Shown piece by piece: positions 18,931 to 27,295 of a stretch of 64,000 nucleotides of DNA. A program made the position numbers and the translations under genes. The stretch is from NCBI GenBank assembly GCA_003389385.1, contig QQVM01000014.1, positions 146,467 to 210,466 of the forward strand, in the 5' to 3' direction. This stretch comes from Bacteroidota bacterium. GTDB taxonomy: Bacteria > Bacteroidota > Bacteroidia > AKYH767-A > 2013-40CM-41-45. The first letter of the stretch is position 1; every line of letters starts with the position of its first letter. The notes under the pieces are model-generated. The model saw nothing but the letters and a program-made list of their open reading frames with translations. It was not told the origin of the DNA and did no database searches.

Positions 18931-19567
18931 GAGTTCTTTTTATTCTGGTGCTAATGTAAATCAAATCGCCCGGGATCTGATAGGAAAAGTTTTATTCAGC
19001 AGATTTGACAGAAAATTAACTGGCGGCATTATCACTGAAACAGAAGCTTATGCAGGCGAAACGGATAAAGCTAGCCATGCTTATGGGGGAAGACGAACTG
19101 AACGCACTGAAGTCATGTACGGAAAATCAGGTATTGCATATGTGTATTTATGCTATGGAGTTCATTCGTTATTTAATGTAGTAACAAACCGCTCAGGAAT
19201 CCCTCATGCGGTTTTGATCCGTGCTCTCTACCCTGTGATTGGAATTGATGTGATGTTTGACCGGAGGAATCTGGTACCCGGACATATCGGTGATGTTTGC
19301 AAGGGCCCGGGTAAGCTTTCAAAAGCATTGGGAATACATTACACTCATACAGGTAAATCACTTACCGGAGATGAAATTTGGATTGAAGACCTGAAAATCC
19401 CGATTCATAAATCCATTATTAAAACCGGTCCAAGGGTTGGTGTAGACTATGCTGGCGAAGACTCTCTGTTACCGTACCGTTATTTGGTTGACTACAAAGA
19501 TCTTTTAGAGATACTTCAATCAGATGAAGTAAATCAGGATTTTTCCTTTTTCTTTACGGAATCATGA
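18920..19567 (+). CDS. 3-methyladenine DNA glycosylase (MPG/AAG family)
   Basis: The 215-residue protein fits the Aag/Mpg fold, which removes alkylated purines such as 3-methyladenine from DNA. The catalytic glutamate is E42 in IITETEAYAG, followed by SHAYGGRRTERTEVMYG and YVYLCYGVHSLFNVV, which are diagnostic. The only plausible start is TTG at 18920, because the next in-frame ATG lies past the catalytic glutamate. It overlaps the recQ end by 11 bases and the following methyltransferase start by four bases (ATGA), so three genes form a tight unit. Confidence 0.92.
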   Translation: MKIKSSFYSGANVNQIARDLIGKVLFSRFDRKLTGGIITETEAYAGETDKASHAYGGRRTERTEVMYGKSGIAYVYLCYGVHSLFNVVTNRSGIPHAVLIRALYPVIGIDVMFDRRNLVPGHIGDVCKGPGKLSKALGIHYTHTGKSLTGDEIWIEDLKIPIHKSIIKTGPRVGVDYAGEDSLLPYRYLVDYKDLLEILQSDEVNQDFSFFFTES

Positions 19568-20739
19568 AAGAAATTTCCAAACTATATCTGAAGGCAGGGA
19601 AAGAGAAATCAATTCAGCATTTTCATCCCTGGATTTTTTCTGGCGCGGTTCAGCATGAAGCTCCTGGAATCGAAGAAGGTGAACTGGTAGAAGTTTATTC
19701 TTCCGGAAAAGAGTTTCTTGGTACAGGAACTTATCATAAAGGTTCAATTAAAGTCAGGATACTTTCATTTAAGAAAACAGAATGCGGTCCTGTTTTTTGG
19801 GAAGAGAAACTAACTAATGCGTTTGAGTTGAGGAAACACTTGGGACTTAGCGGAAAATCTGATACCACTATGTTCAGACTGGTTCACGGTGAAGGAGATG
19901 GATTACCAGGTCTGATCATTGACATATACAATGACTGTGCAGTAATTCAGGCACATACAAGAGGCATTGAGAATTTTATTCCAGAAATATGTGAGGCGTT
20001 AAAGAAAATCAGTGGATTAGCTATTCAAACAGTATATCACAAGTTTACTGATTCAGTAAACAAAGAAACTGAAACCTCAGGAAGATTTCTCTATGGAAGT
20101 ACGGTAGAAACAGTCAGTCTTGAAAACGGAATTAAATTTTACATCAACTGGGAAGAGGGTCAAAAGACCGGGTTTTTCCTGGATCAGCGGGAAAACCGAA
20201 AACTCCTCGGAAGCTATGCTCCAGGTAAAAAAGTACTCAACACTTTTTCATATTCAGGCGGATTTTCCATGTATGCCTGCAAGTCTGGGGCTTCTATTGT
20301 TCATTCTGTAGACAGTTCATTAAAAGCTGCCAATTGGGCCGGTAAAAACGCGGAGTTGAACTCTTTTAACAATCATGAATTTTTCACATCAGATGTCTTT
20401 GATCATTTTGGAAGCAGTGAAGAACAATATGATATCATCATACTCGACCCTCCGGCATTTGCAAAGCATCTGAGTGCTGCAGAAAGGGCTGCAAAAGGTT
20501 ACCGCAATTTAAACACTGAAGGATTCAGGAGAGTGAAAAAAGGCGGAATGCTCTTTACATTCAGCTGTTCTCAGGTTATTGATAAGCTTTTATTCAGAAA
20601 AATTGTTTTTCAGGCTGCTGCTCAAAGCCGCAGAAAAGTCCGGATCCTGCATCAACTCAGTCAGGGCCCGGATCATCCCGTGAATATTTATCATCCAGAA
20701 GGAGAGTATCTGAAAGGAATTGTTTTGTATGTGGAATAA
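19564..20739 (+). CDS. RlmI-like 23S rRNA m5C methyltransferase
   Basis: The 391-residue enzyme has an N-terminal PUA domain (residues 1-85, HPWIFSGAV), a central EEHEA-like region and a C-terminal Rossmann SAM domain. The SAM-binding loop reads VLNTFSYSGGFSMYA, and the ILDPPAF motif near residue 295 is typical of RlmI/YccW, which methylates C1962 of 23S rRNA. A catalytic-type cysteine is present in FTFSCSQV. It is coupled to the preceding glycosylase by an ATGA overlap. Confidence 0.88.
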   Translation: MKEISKLYLKAGKEKSIQHFHPWIFSGAVQHEAPGIEEGELVEVYSSGKEFLGTGTYHKGSIKVRILSFKKTECGPVFWEEKLTNAFELRKHLGLSGKSDTTMFRLVHGEGDGLPGLIIDIYNDCAVIQAHTRGIENFIPEICEALKKISGLAIQTVYHKFTDSVNKETETSGRFLYGSTVETVSLENGIKFYINWEEGQKTGFFLDQRENRKLLGSYAPGKKVLNTFSYSGGFSMYACKSGASIVHSVDSSLKAANWAGKNAELNSFNNHEFFTSDVFDHFGSSEEQYDIIILDPPAFAKHLSAAERAAKGYRNLNTEGFRRVKKGGMLFTFSCSQVIDKLLFRKIVFQAAAQSRRKVRILHQLSQGPDHPVNIYHPEGEYLKGIVLYVE

Positions 20740-20815
20740 TCAGTGGAATCTTTTCATTTGATTCAGTTTCTGTTTGATCTCGCATGTTAATTTCACGCTC
20801 GATTAATCCGGTATT

Positions 20816-22147
20816 TTGAGGGTAGACATTTCATACAGGGAAATTCTGAAACAGGCCTATCCAGTAATGATCGGTGCATTTGCCACTACATTACTGAATG
20901 TGACTGATACGGCCTTTCTTGGCAGAGTTGGTGAAACTGAATTGGGAGCTTCTGCCATCGGAGGAGTTTTTTATTTCGCCTTTGCCATGATCGGTGTCGC
21001 GCTTGGTATCGGAGCTCAAATACTGATTGCCAGGCGGAGCGGGGAACAAAACGAATCTGAAGTCGGCAACATCTTCGACCACAGCTTTATACTTCTGACA
21101 CTGCTTGGCTTTTTACTTTTTCTGATTTTATTTTTCTTTTCCGATTTGATTTTACGCAATAGTGTAGAATCAGCCGAAATCGCAGAAGCAACGGTATCAT
21201 TCATTAAATACAGGTCCTGGGGAATTGTCTTTTTAATGATGGCGACAGCTTTCCGATCATTCTATGTGGGTGTAGCAACGCCAAATGTATACGGTGTGTA
21301 CGCGTTTATCATGGCCGGAGTAAATATTATCCTGGGTTATGCTTTCATTTTTGGATACGGAAGCATTCCTGCCATGGGTATTGAGGGTGCAGGATTGGCC
21401 GCGAGTATTTCCGAATTGGTTTCATTGCTCTTCCTTTTCACACATGTTTTTCTTAAAAAAAGTATCAAGAAATTCAGGTTATTCAGATTTGACTCTTTTC
21501 AGAAGGATACATTTTTAAAGATATTGAATCTCTCTGCTCCGCTTGTTGTGCAAAACATGCTTTCCATGGGAGCATGGCTTGTGTTCTTTCTTTTCATTGA
21601 AAAACTTGGTAGCCGGGATCTTGCTGTGTCCAATGTTGTGAGGGCAGTGTATATGCTTGGCATGACACCAATGTGGGGATTTTCTGTTTCAGCAAACAGC
21701 ATGGTCAGTAACATAATAGGACAAGGCCGAAGCGATGAAGTTAAAGTGTTATTGATGAGAATCATTCGTCTTACTTTGCTTACAAGCCTTTTGATGGTCT
21801 CGATTAATCTAATTTTCCCGCATCAGGTTCTTTCCATCTTCACTTCAGATGAAAGCCTCATCAGCGATTCATTCAGCACTTTAATGGTAGTGAATGTTTC
21901 GATGTTTTTCTTTTCATTTGCCATTGTCTGCATTTCAGCAGTCAGTGGCACAGGAGCAACAAGAAAAGCACTGTACATTGAAATTGCAGCGATTATCATT
22001 TATCTGATTTATATTTATTCGGTGACATTTTCAGTAACCGGACCAGTTGAAGTTGTATGGATGTCGGAAGTGATATACTGGGGATTTACAGGAATTGTAT
22101 CGTATTACTACATTGCACGAGGTAACTGGAAAAAAATCAGGATCTGA
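20816..22147 (+). CDS. MATE family multidrug efflux transporter
   Basis: The 443-residue membrane protein has about twelve hydrophobic segments in two halves and N-terminal motifs of the family (YPVMIGAFATTLLNVTDTAFLG). MATE pumps export cationic compounds in exchange for Na+ or H+. The start is TTG at 20816, since RVDISYREILKQ is the usual short amphipathic lead. It ends with TGATG so that its stop shares one base with the fmt start, pointing to translational coupling. Confidence 0.88.
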   Translation: MRVDISYREILKQAYPVMIGAFATTLLNVTDTAFLGRVGETELGASAIGGVFYFAFAMIGVALGIGAQILIARRSGEQNESEVGNIFDHSFILLTLLGFLLFLILFFFSDLILRNSVESAEIAEATVSFIKYRSWGIVFLMMATAFRSFYVGVATPNVYGVYAFIMAGVNIILGYAFIFGYGSIPAMGIEGAGLAASISELVSLLFLFTHVFLKKSIKKFRLFRFDSFQKDTFLKILNLSAPLVVQNMLSMGAWLVFFLFIEKLGSRDLAVSNVVRAVYMLGMTPMWGFSVSANSMVSNIIGQGRSDEVKVLLMRIIRLTLLTSLLMVSINLIFPHQVLSIFTSDESLISDSFSTLMVVNVSMFFFSFAIVCISAVSGTGATRKALYIEIAAIIIYLIYIYSVTFSVTGPVEVVWMSEVIYWGFTGIVSYYYIARGNWKKIRI

Positions 22148-23115
22148 TGAATAGCATTATTAAGCCAGGAATTGTTTTTTTCGGCACGCCGGATTTTGCC
22201 GTGCCGTGTCTCGAGATCCTTCACAAGAATCAAGATGTAGTCGCGGTGGTCACAGCGCCTGACAAACCGGCCGGGCGAGGCAACAAGTTAAGCAAGTCAC
22301 CGGTAAAAGTGTTTGCTGAGGCCAATGGTATTCAGATACTACAGCCTGAAAAACTGAAATCTCCGGAGTTTCTTTCTACGCTCTCTGCATTGAAGCCAGG
22401 TTTGTTTGTGGTTGTCGCATTCCGAATGCTTCCGGAACAGGTTTGGTCAATGCCTTCATTAGGCACATTTAATTTGCATGCGTCCCTCCTTCCCCAATAC
22501 CGTGGTGCTGCTCCAATTAACTGGGCAATCATCAATGGTGAAACAAAGACAGGACTTACAACTTTTTTCATCAGACAGGAAATAGATACAGGTGATATTT
22601 TACTTCAGGAAGAAGTGAATATAGGTGCTGACGAAACAGCCGGGGAGCTGCATGACAGGATGATGATACAGGGAGCAAATCTGGTGAACAGGACAGTGGA
22701 ATTGATTTATTCCGGAAATTTCGCCACAGTGCCTCAAGATAAGCTGAAAGAAAGCGATTTGAAATCCGCACCTAAATTGAATAAGGAAAATACACGCATC
22801 CATTTCACTGAAGATCATAACAGAGTCAGAAATTTGATTCGCGGCTTATCACCATTTCCGGGTGCTCATTGCAAGTTGCAGAACATTAAGAGCGGACTCG
22901 ATTTTCCCGTGAAAATTTTGAAAGCGAAATCAGAAACAAAGACACATTCTCACAAATGCGGCCGAGTTATCACTGACAATAGAGCTATCCTTCATGTAGC
23001 TGCAAAAGATGGAATTGTAAGCATTGAAGAGCTTCAGCTGGCTGGAAGAAATAAAGTAAGCGTGAAAGATTTTTTAAATGGCTTCAAGCTGGATGATGAT
23101 TGGGAAATGGCCTGA
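22147..23115 (+). CDS. fmt: Methionyl-tRNA formyltransferase
   Basis: Fmt formylates initiator Met-tRNA using 10-formyl-tetrahydrofolate. The 322-residue protein has the N-terminal formyltransferase domain with FFGTPDFAVP, the catalytic block NLHASLLPQYRGAAPINW and the aspartate in IDTGDIL, and a C-terminal OB-type domain. It overlaps the MATE gene by one base. No anomalies were seen. Confidence 0.96.
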   Translation: MNSIIKPGIVFFGTPDFAVPCLEILHKNQDVVAVVTAPDKPAGRGNKLSKSPVKVFAEANGIQILQPEKLKSPEFLSTLSALKPGLFVVVAFRMLPEQVWSMPSLGTFNLHASLLPQYRGAAPINWAIINGETKTGLTTFFIRQEIDTGDILLQEEVNIGADETAGELHDRMMIQGANLVNRTVELIYSGNFATVPQDKLKESDLKSAPKLNKENTRIHFTEDHNRVRNLIRGLSPFPGAHCKLQNIKSGLDFPVKILKAKSETKTHSHKCGRVITDNRAILHVAAKDGIVSIEELQLAGRNKVSVKDFLNGFKLDDDWEMA

Positions 23116-23195
23116 AACAATAATTATATACCATTCTGTTCATAAAATCAGCAGCCACAGAATTTCTTGTCATTGTTAAATCCGAATTTTGCATC

Positions 23196-23891
23196 ATGAA
23201 AAAACTAGTAGTTTTCTCTGGTGCAGGCATTAGTGCTGAAAGCGGACTGAAGACATTTCGCGACAGTGATGGACTTTGGGAAAACTACAGGATTGAAGAT
23301 GTGGCAACACCTGAGGCTTGGATAAGAAATCAGGAATTAGTTTTGGATTTTTACAATCAGAGACGATTGCAGGTCATGATGGCAGTTCCAAACAAAGCTC
23401 ACTTGGCCATTGCCAGTTTGCAAAATCAATTTGATGTTCATGTTATCACACAGAATATAGATGATTTGCATGAGCGTGCCGGATCCAGAAATGTGCTGCA
23501 CCTTCACGGAGAAATTATGAAGGCAAGGAGTACCGCGGATTCATCCTTGCTCTATGAGGTAAGAAGTGGAATAATCAAAAAGGGTGATCTGTGCGTTCTC
23601 GGCTCTCAGTTAAGGCCTCATGTAGTTTGGTTTGGTGAAATCGTGCATGAATTATCAAGAGCTGCACTCGTTGTTGAACAGGCGGAGATTTTCATCGTGG
23701 TTGGTACATCCCTTCAGGTATATCCTGCCGCGGGTCTTGTAGCCCATTGTCCGCCTAAAGCGCAGAAGTATTGTGTAGACCCCCAAGCTCCCGAAGTTCG
23801 CGGCTTTGAGATTATTCATCAAACTGCTGCAGCCGGTTTGCCTGTTTTGTCGGAAAAGCTTCTTGCCAGTTCAGGTTCAGAAAACAAATAA
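23196..23891 (+). CDS. cobB: Sirtuin NAD-dependent deacylase lacking zinc cysteines
   Basis: This 231-residue sirtuin has the NAD-binding motif SGAGISAESG (from residue 8), TQNIDD near 85-90 and the catalytic H104 in HLHGE. Y53 and R56 (DFYNQRR) match the Tyr-x-x-Arg pair that recognises acidic acyl groups in CobB and SIRT5, so desuccinylase-type activity is possible. Between residues 105 and 145, where the four zinc-binding cysteines normally lie, only C133 is present. Zinc is usually structural in sirtuins. I recall similar cysteine-poor sirtuins in other Bacteroidota but cannot check here. It is followed after 16 bases by the UPF0316 gene. Confidence 0.88.
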   Translation: MKKLVVFSGAGISAESGLKTFRDSDGLWENYRIEDVATPEAWIRNQELVLDFYNQRRLQVMMAVPNKAHLAIASLQNQFDVHVITQNIDDLHERAGSRNVLHLHGEIMKARSTADSSLLYEVRSGIIKKGDLCVLGSQLRPHVVWFGEIVHELSRAALVVEQAEIFIVVGTSLQVYPAAGLVAHCPPKAQKYCVDPQAPEVRGFEIIHQTAAAGLPVLSEKLLASSGSENK

Positions 23892-23907
23892 TTAAATTTA
23901 ATATTTC

Positions 23908-24510
23908 ATGGAAGCTTCGTTCATTGAATCAGATTTTTTCAGGTGGGTTGTACTTCCCGTCCTGATATTTTTTGCCAGGATGGCAGATGTAACACTTGCC
24001 ACCCTGAGGAATGTCTTTTTGAGCAAGGGATTCGGGAAAATTGTTCCCTTTATAGGATTTTTTGAAGTACTGATATGGCTGATTTCTATTCGCCAAATCA
24101 TGCAACATTTGGACAATCCTCTTTGTTACATTGGCTTTGCAGCAGGTTTTGCAGGAGGAACATTTGTCGGGTTAAAGATTGAAAGGCGTCTTGCGCTAGG
24201 CTTGCAAGTACTCAGGATCATTACTCCGCAGCACAGCAAGAAACTCATTGAAGCGCTTCAGGAGCAGGATATAGGAGTAACTGTGATTGATGGAGAGGGT
24301 ACTAAGGGGCCTGTCAAAATCATCTTCTCAATCATCAAAAGAAAAGATATCGAGATGATTCGCAAGCTGATTGAGCACTACAACCCTACTGCCTTCTATT
24401 CGATAGAAGACATCCGAATAGCCAGTCAAGGCGTATTTCCGCGAAAAAATGAAATAAAAGGTGCTATGAACCTTATCAGGAAGGTGATTCCCGATCCTAA
24501 GGAGAAATAA
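23908..24510 (+). CDS. UPF0316/DUF2179 membrane protein
   Basis: The 200-residue protein has three membrane segments in its first 95 residues (including VLIFFARMADVTLATLRNVF) followed by a soluble C-terminal DUF2179-like domain (PVKIIFSIIKRKDIEMI). The ARMADVTLATLR segment is characteristic of UPF0316 (DUF5698 plus DUF2179). The molecular function is not known. It lies 16 bases after the sirtuin gene and probably shares its transcript. Confidence 0.85.
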   Translation: MEASFIESDFFRWVVLPVLIFFARMADVTLATLRNVFLSKGFGKIVPFIGFFEVLIWLISIRQIMQHLDNPLCYIGFAAGFAGGTFVGLKIERRLALGLQVLRIITPQHSKKLIEALQEQDIGVTVIDGEGTKGPVKIIFSIIKRKDIEMIRKLIEHYNPTAFYSIEDIRIASQGVFPRKNEIKGAMNLIRKVIPDPKEK

Positions 24511-24565
24511 ACATGCATTGTCAATAATTTTTTCAATATTGATCAGCTATATACGTTGTTATCTA

Positions 24566-24573
24566 TAACTTTG
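24566..24573 (+). promoter_or_regulatory. Putative -7 promoter element for the lipoprotein gene
   Basis: TAACTTTG matches TAnnTTTG exactly, 53 bases upstream of the ATG at 24627. A TTG at 24539-24541 lies 24 bases further upstream, slightly longer than the usual spacing. Confidence 0.5.
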
Positions 24574-24626
24574 TCCCATTATTCACTTAATAGTACCATA
24601 AACCAATCAAAACAAATCAAAACAAA

Positions 24627-25202
24627 ATGAAAACCAAAGCAATTTTAGCTCTCCTCATTGCAGGAACTATGGGCTTTACCGCTTGTAATTCAAAAATTGA
24701 CGAAAAAACACTTAGTGAAATCAACCAGTTTGGAACTGACTGGACCGCTCTGGGAGAGCAGGCCAGCACATGGAGCCAGCAGTTGACTGAAACTGCTACT
24801 CAGGCAAAAGAATTTGCTGCGAAGCAGTCTGAAATGGTAGCTACAACTGCCAACATTAAGGACGAAGCGATGAAAGCAAAAATCGCTGAAATGGCACAGA
24901 GCGCGACTGCTAACTCTGAAAAGCTTGAGAGTATGACTACCGAGTGGAATTCTTTCAAAACTACCTGGGACGAGACTACAACTCAGTTCACAGAGTGGAA
25001 AGAAAAAGTAGCTAAAGGTGAAATCAAACCAGCTGATGCAGTGAAAGGTCTTGCAGATTTCAAAACTAAGATGAGCGATGCTCAGGCTCGTTTTGAAAGC
25101 TGGAACACAGCTTATGCTGAGACTAAGACTTCGTGTGATCAGAACATGGCTGCTGCTGATGAACTTGCAAAGTCAATAGAAAATCCACGCGCTAAAAAGT
25201 AA
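24627..25202 (+). CDS. Predicted helical lipoprotein of unknown function
   Basis: The 191-residue product has a lipoprotein signal peptide with a lipobox ending GFTAC (cysteine at residue 20). The mature part is almost entirely helical and low in complexity, rich in Ala, Thr, Glu, Lys and Gln, with a coiled-coil look (for example EFAAKQSEM and AKIAEMAQSATANSEKL). Its codons (GCT, ACT, GAA, AAA) look more uniform than those of its neighbours, which together with a dedicated promoter and strong terminator suggests high expression. I do not recognise a family. It would sit in the periplasm or on the outer membrane. Confidence 0.85.
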   Translation: MKTKAILALLIAGTMGFTACNSKIDEKTLSEINQFGTDWTALGEQASTWSQQLTETATQAKEFAAKQSEMVATTANIKDEAMKAKIAEMAQSATANSEKLESMTTEWNSFKTTWDETTTQFTEWKEKVAKGEIKPADAVKGLADFKTKMSDAQARFESWNTAYAETKTSCDQNMAAADELAKSIENPRAKK

Positions 25203-25221
25203 TTTGTGTTTGACACAAAAG

Positions 25222-25250
25222 AAAAGGCCTGAGAAATCAGGCCTTTTTTA
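25222..25250. terminator. Bidirectional hairpin terminator
   Basis: An 11-bp stem (AAAAGGCCTGA at 25222-25232 with TCAGGCCTTTT at 25237-25247) has a GAAA loop and T-runs on both strands. It serves the lipoprotein gene on the plus strand. On the minus strand its right arm contains the TGA stop (25237-25239) of the class IV aminotransferase gene. Confidence 0.88.
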
Positions 25251-26097
25251 TTTCATGCAAGCTTTTAATTTGCTGAAGCAGTTTTCTTGAAAACAGATTG
25301 AAATACCTCTTATTTCTGAAAGCCCCGACCCAGCGGATTCCGTGAATCACATCCGTCAGAAAAACTTCATCGGCCGCGAGCAATTGCTCAACGTTTATAC
25401 TGCCCTCTGTCACATCCCTTCCTTCGGAACGTAACATTTCAATCACAGTTTCACGCATAACTCCAGAAACACAGGCTTCCTGAAGTGAGGGCGTGATGAC
25501 TTTAGCTCCGGCGAGAATGAACAGATTGGAGCTGATAGCTTCCGCAATCCGGTTATGAGTATTCAGCACCAGGCAGTCGCCGACACCGGTTTTTCTCTTA
25601 TGAAGTCCAGCCATTACATAATAAAGCGAATTGGAGGATTTCAAATTCGACAGACGGCTCAGGGGTTTCTGTATTTCAGTATAAAGTTCTATACGCAATC
25701 CGTTTTCATTGAGCATATATTCCCTGTTTTCCAAGGGTAATGCTTCAATCACATAAGATACATCATTGGTTTGGGGAGTGTACAGACCGCCGTCGTTTCT
25801 GAAAACTTCGAGGCGAATTCTTCCGTTTCCTTTTAGTTTATTAACCTGATCAAGATGCCGGATGGAAAGGTACAAATTGTGAAATGTAAGGTCTGCGTGT
25901 GAGTTCATTCCCAAAAGTTCCATACTTTTTCTCAGCCGGTTCAGGTGCTTTTCGAAATAGATTATCTCTCCATTCATCAGGCGAATTGTTTCAAAAAGCG
26001 CGTCGCCATACCTGAAAGCCCTGTTCGATGCATTGAATAAGGGCCTGGAAGCATCTTCTATGTTTCCGTTGTGGTTGATATACAAAGTGGAACTCAT
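25237..26097 (-). CDS. PLP-dependent class IV aminotransferase (4-amino-4-deoxychorismate lyase-like)
   Basis: The 286-residue protein has fold type IV features: FRYGDALFETIR near residue 30, the lysine that should bind PLP in SNLKSSNSLYYVMA, and ISSNLFI plus GVMRETVI downstream. These occur in 4-amino-4-deoxychorismate lyase (PabC, folate pathway), branched-chain and D-amino acid aminotransferases. The short length and the FETIRLMNG motif favour the PabC side, but specificity cannot be settled. An exact -7 element sits eight bases upstream of the ATG. Confidence 0.8.
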   Translation of the reverse strand: MSSTLYINHNGNIEDASRPLFNASNRAFRYGDALFETIRLMNGEIIYFEKHLNRLRKSMELLGMNSHADLTFHNLYLSIRHLDQVNKLKGNGRIRLEVFRNDGGLYTPQTNDVSYVIEALPLENREYMLNENGLRIELYTEIQKPLSRLSNLKSSNSLYYVMAGLHKRKTGVGDCLVLNTHNRIAEAISSNLFILAGAKVITPSLQEACVSGVMRETVIEMLRSEGRDVTEGSINVEQLLAADEVFLTDVIHGIRWVGAFRNKRYFNLFSRKLLQQIKSLHEIKKA

Positions 26098-26105
26098 TAC
26101 TGAGG

Positions 26106-26113
26106 CAAAGTTA
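26106..26113 (-). promoter_or_regulatory. Putative -7 element for the class IV aminotransferase gene
   Basis: On the minus strand this is TAACTTTG, an exact TAnnTTTG, eight bases before the ATG at 26097. A transcript from it would have a leader of only a few bases. Confidence 0.5.
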
Positions 26114-26173
26114 AAACAATGGATTGATCAGACCTGATTGAAAAAAAAAATATTCAACGAAGAATTTTGAAAA

Positions 26174-26674
26174 CTATTTATTGCTGATCTGAGGAATTAC
26201 ACTAGTGAGACTTGAGTTTGATGCAATTAGAATCGCTTTCAAACCTAGCTTTAGTGCAGCTTCCCTGTCACGTTCTGCGTCACCCACAAAACAAGACTGG
26301 CTCAAATCCACATTGAATCTTGCAATCGCTTTTTCCAGCATCAAGGATCCGGGTTTTCGGCAAAGACATTTTCCGAAATCAGGATGATGAGGACAATAAT
26401 AAATTTCAAGAAGTTTGATTCCATTTGATTCCAGGTACCTTTCCAAATGAAGATGCAGATATTCCACCTGTTCCATTGAATAAAGTCCTCTGGCTATTCC
26501 GCTTTGATTGCTGATAACGATAAACTGATAACCAAGCGCACTCAATTCTTTCAGAGCTTCTATGAGGCCAGGATTAATGGTAAAATCCTCTAGCTGCCAG
26601 GTAAACTCACCCCTTTCTTTGTTGATTACACCGTCTCTGTCCAGAAATACTACTTTGATTTTTTCAGATGTCAT
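26174..26674 (-). CDS. gmhB: HAD phosphatase, D-glycero-manno-heptose 1,7-bisphosphate 7-phosphatase (GmhB-like)
   Basis: The start is ATG 26674, giving MTSEKIKVVFLDRDGV; a longer frame reaching 26911 would run deep into the rhomboid gene and lacks family similarity. The HAD nucleophile motif is FLDRDGVIN, the second motif is VISNQSGIARG, and the third is FVGDAERD. The zinc-binding pattern of GmhB is present as YCPHHPDFGKCLCRKPGS. The enzyme removes the C7 phosphate during ADP-heptose synthesis for lipopolysaccharide; histidinol-phosphatase activity is an alternative. It overlaps the upstream rhomboid gene by 11 bases. Confidence 0.85.
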   Translation of the reverse strand: MTSEKIKVVFLDRDGVINKERGEFTWQLEDFTINPGLIEALKELSALGYQFIVISNQSGIARGLYSMEQVEYLHLHLERYLESNGIKLLEIYYCPHHPDFGKCLCRKPGSLMLEKAIARFNVDLSQSCFVGDAERDREAALKLGLKAILIASNSSLTSVIPQISNK

Positions 26675-27284
26675 TGTAAGTATGAAATATCTGGTTGAAG
26701 AATTGTATGAAAAGTTCAGGCTTGAGCAATATCGTAAAGACAAACCCGTAAATCGCTCCCCACATGTGCGCATCATGGTTGATATTATCCCCTCCTTTTT
26801 TTCCCATGTAATAACAATAAAAGAGATAAATAGCGCCGAAAATAATTCCTGGCAGACACAGGATACCATACAGACAAAGCTCTTGCAAAGGATTGAACAA
26901 GATGAATGCAAACACTACTGATGATACAGCTCCTGAAGCTCCCAATGCATTGTAATGCGGATTCTCCCTGTGTTTTTTATAAGTAGGAAGTATTGAACAC
27001 ATCAATCCCCCAAAATATAGAATCAGGAATAATACCTTGCCCTGATTTGGAAAATATTCCTGGAAATAGTGTTCCACTGCACCTCCGAATGAAAACAACA
27101 CAAACATGTTAACCAACAGATGAATCCAGTCAGCATGAATAAATCCGGATGAAATGAATCTGTACCACTCACCTTTTTTAGATACTATAAAGGGATTAAA
27201 AATCAGTCTGCCGAGAATATTATGATTCTGAAAGCTGATAAATGAAAGGACAGAGGTGGCTATTATGAGGTAAAGCGTTAACAT
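26664..27284 (-). CDS. Rhomboid family intramembrane serine protease
   Basis: The 206-residue membrane protein has about six helices. Catalytic residues can be read: Ser in LGASGAVSSVV and His in DAHMWGAIYG, with the supporting Asn in HLLVNMFVLF. Rhomboids cleave transmembrane segments of substrates inside the inner membrane; no substrate is implied by context. It lies 11 bases after ychF and overlaps gmhB by 11 bases, so it is part of the long minus-strand run. Confidence 0.87.
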   Translation of the reverse strand: MLTLYLIIATSVLSFISFQNHNILGRLIFNPFIVSKKGEWYRFISSGFIHADWIHLLVNMFVLFSFGGAVEHYFQEYFPNQGKVLFLILYFGGLMCSILPTYKKHRENPHYNALGASGAVSSVVFAFILFNPLQELCLYGILCLPGIIFGAIYLFYCYYMGKKGGDNINHDAHMWGAIYGFVFTILLKPELFIQFFNQIFHTYNDI

Positions 27285-27295
27285 TAAAAGATTGA

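Noticed and set aside
26675..26911. N-terminal extension of the GmhB-like protein
   Set aside because: The extra 79 residues run inside the rhomboid gene in another frame and do not resemble the family. ATG 26674 gives the normal HAD start.
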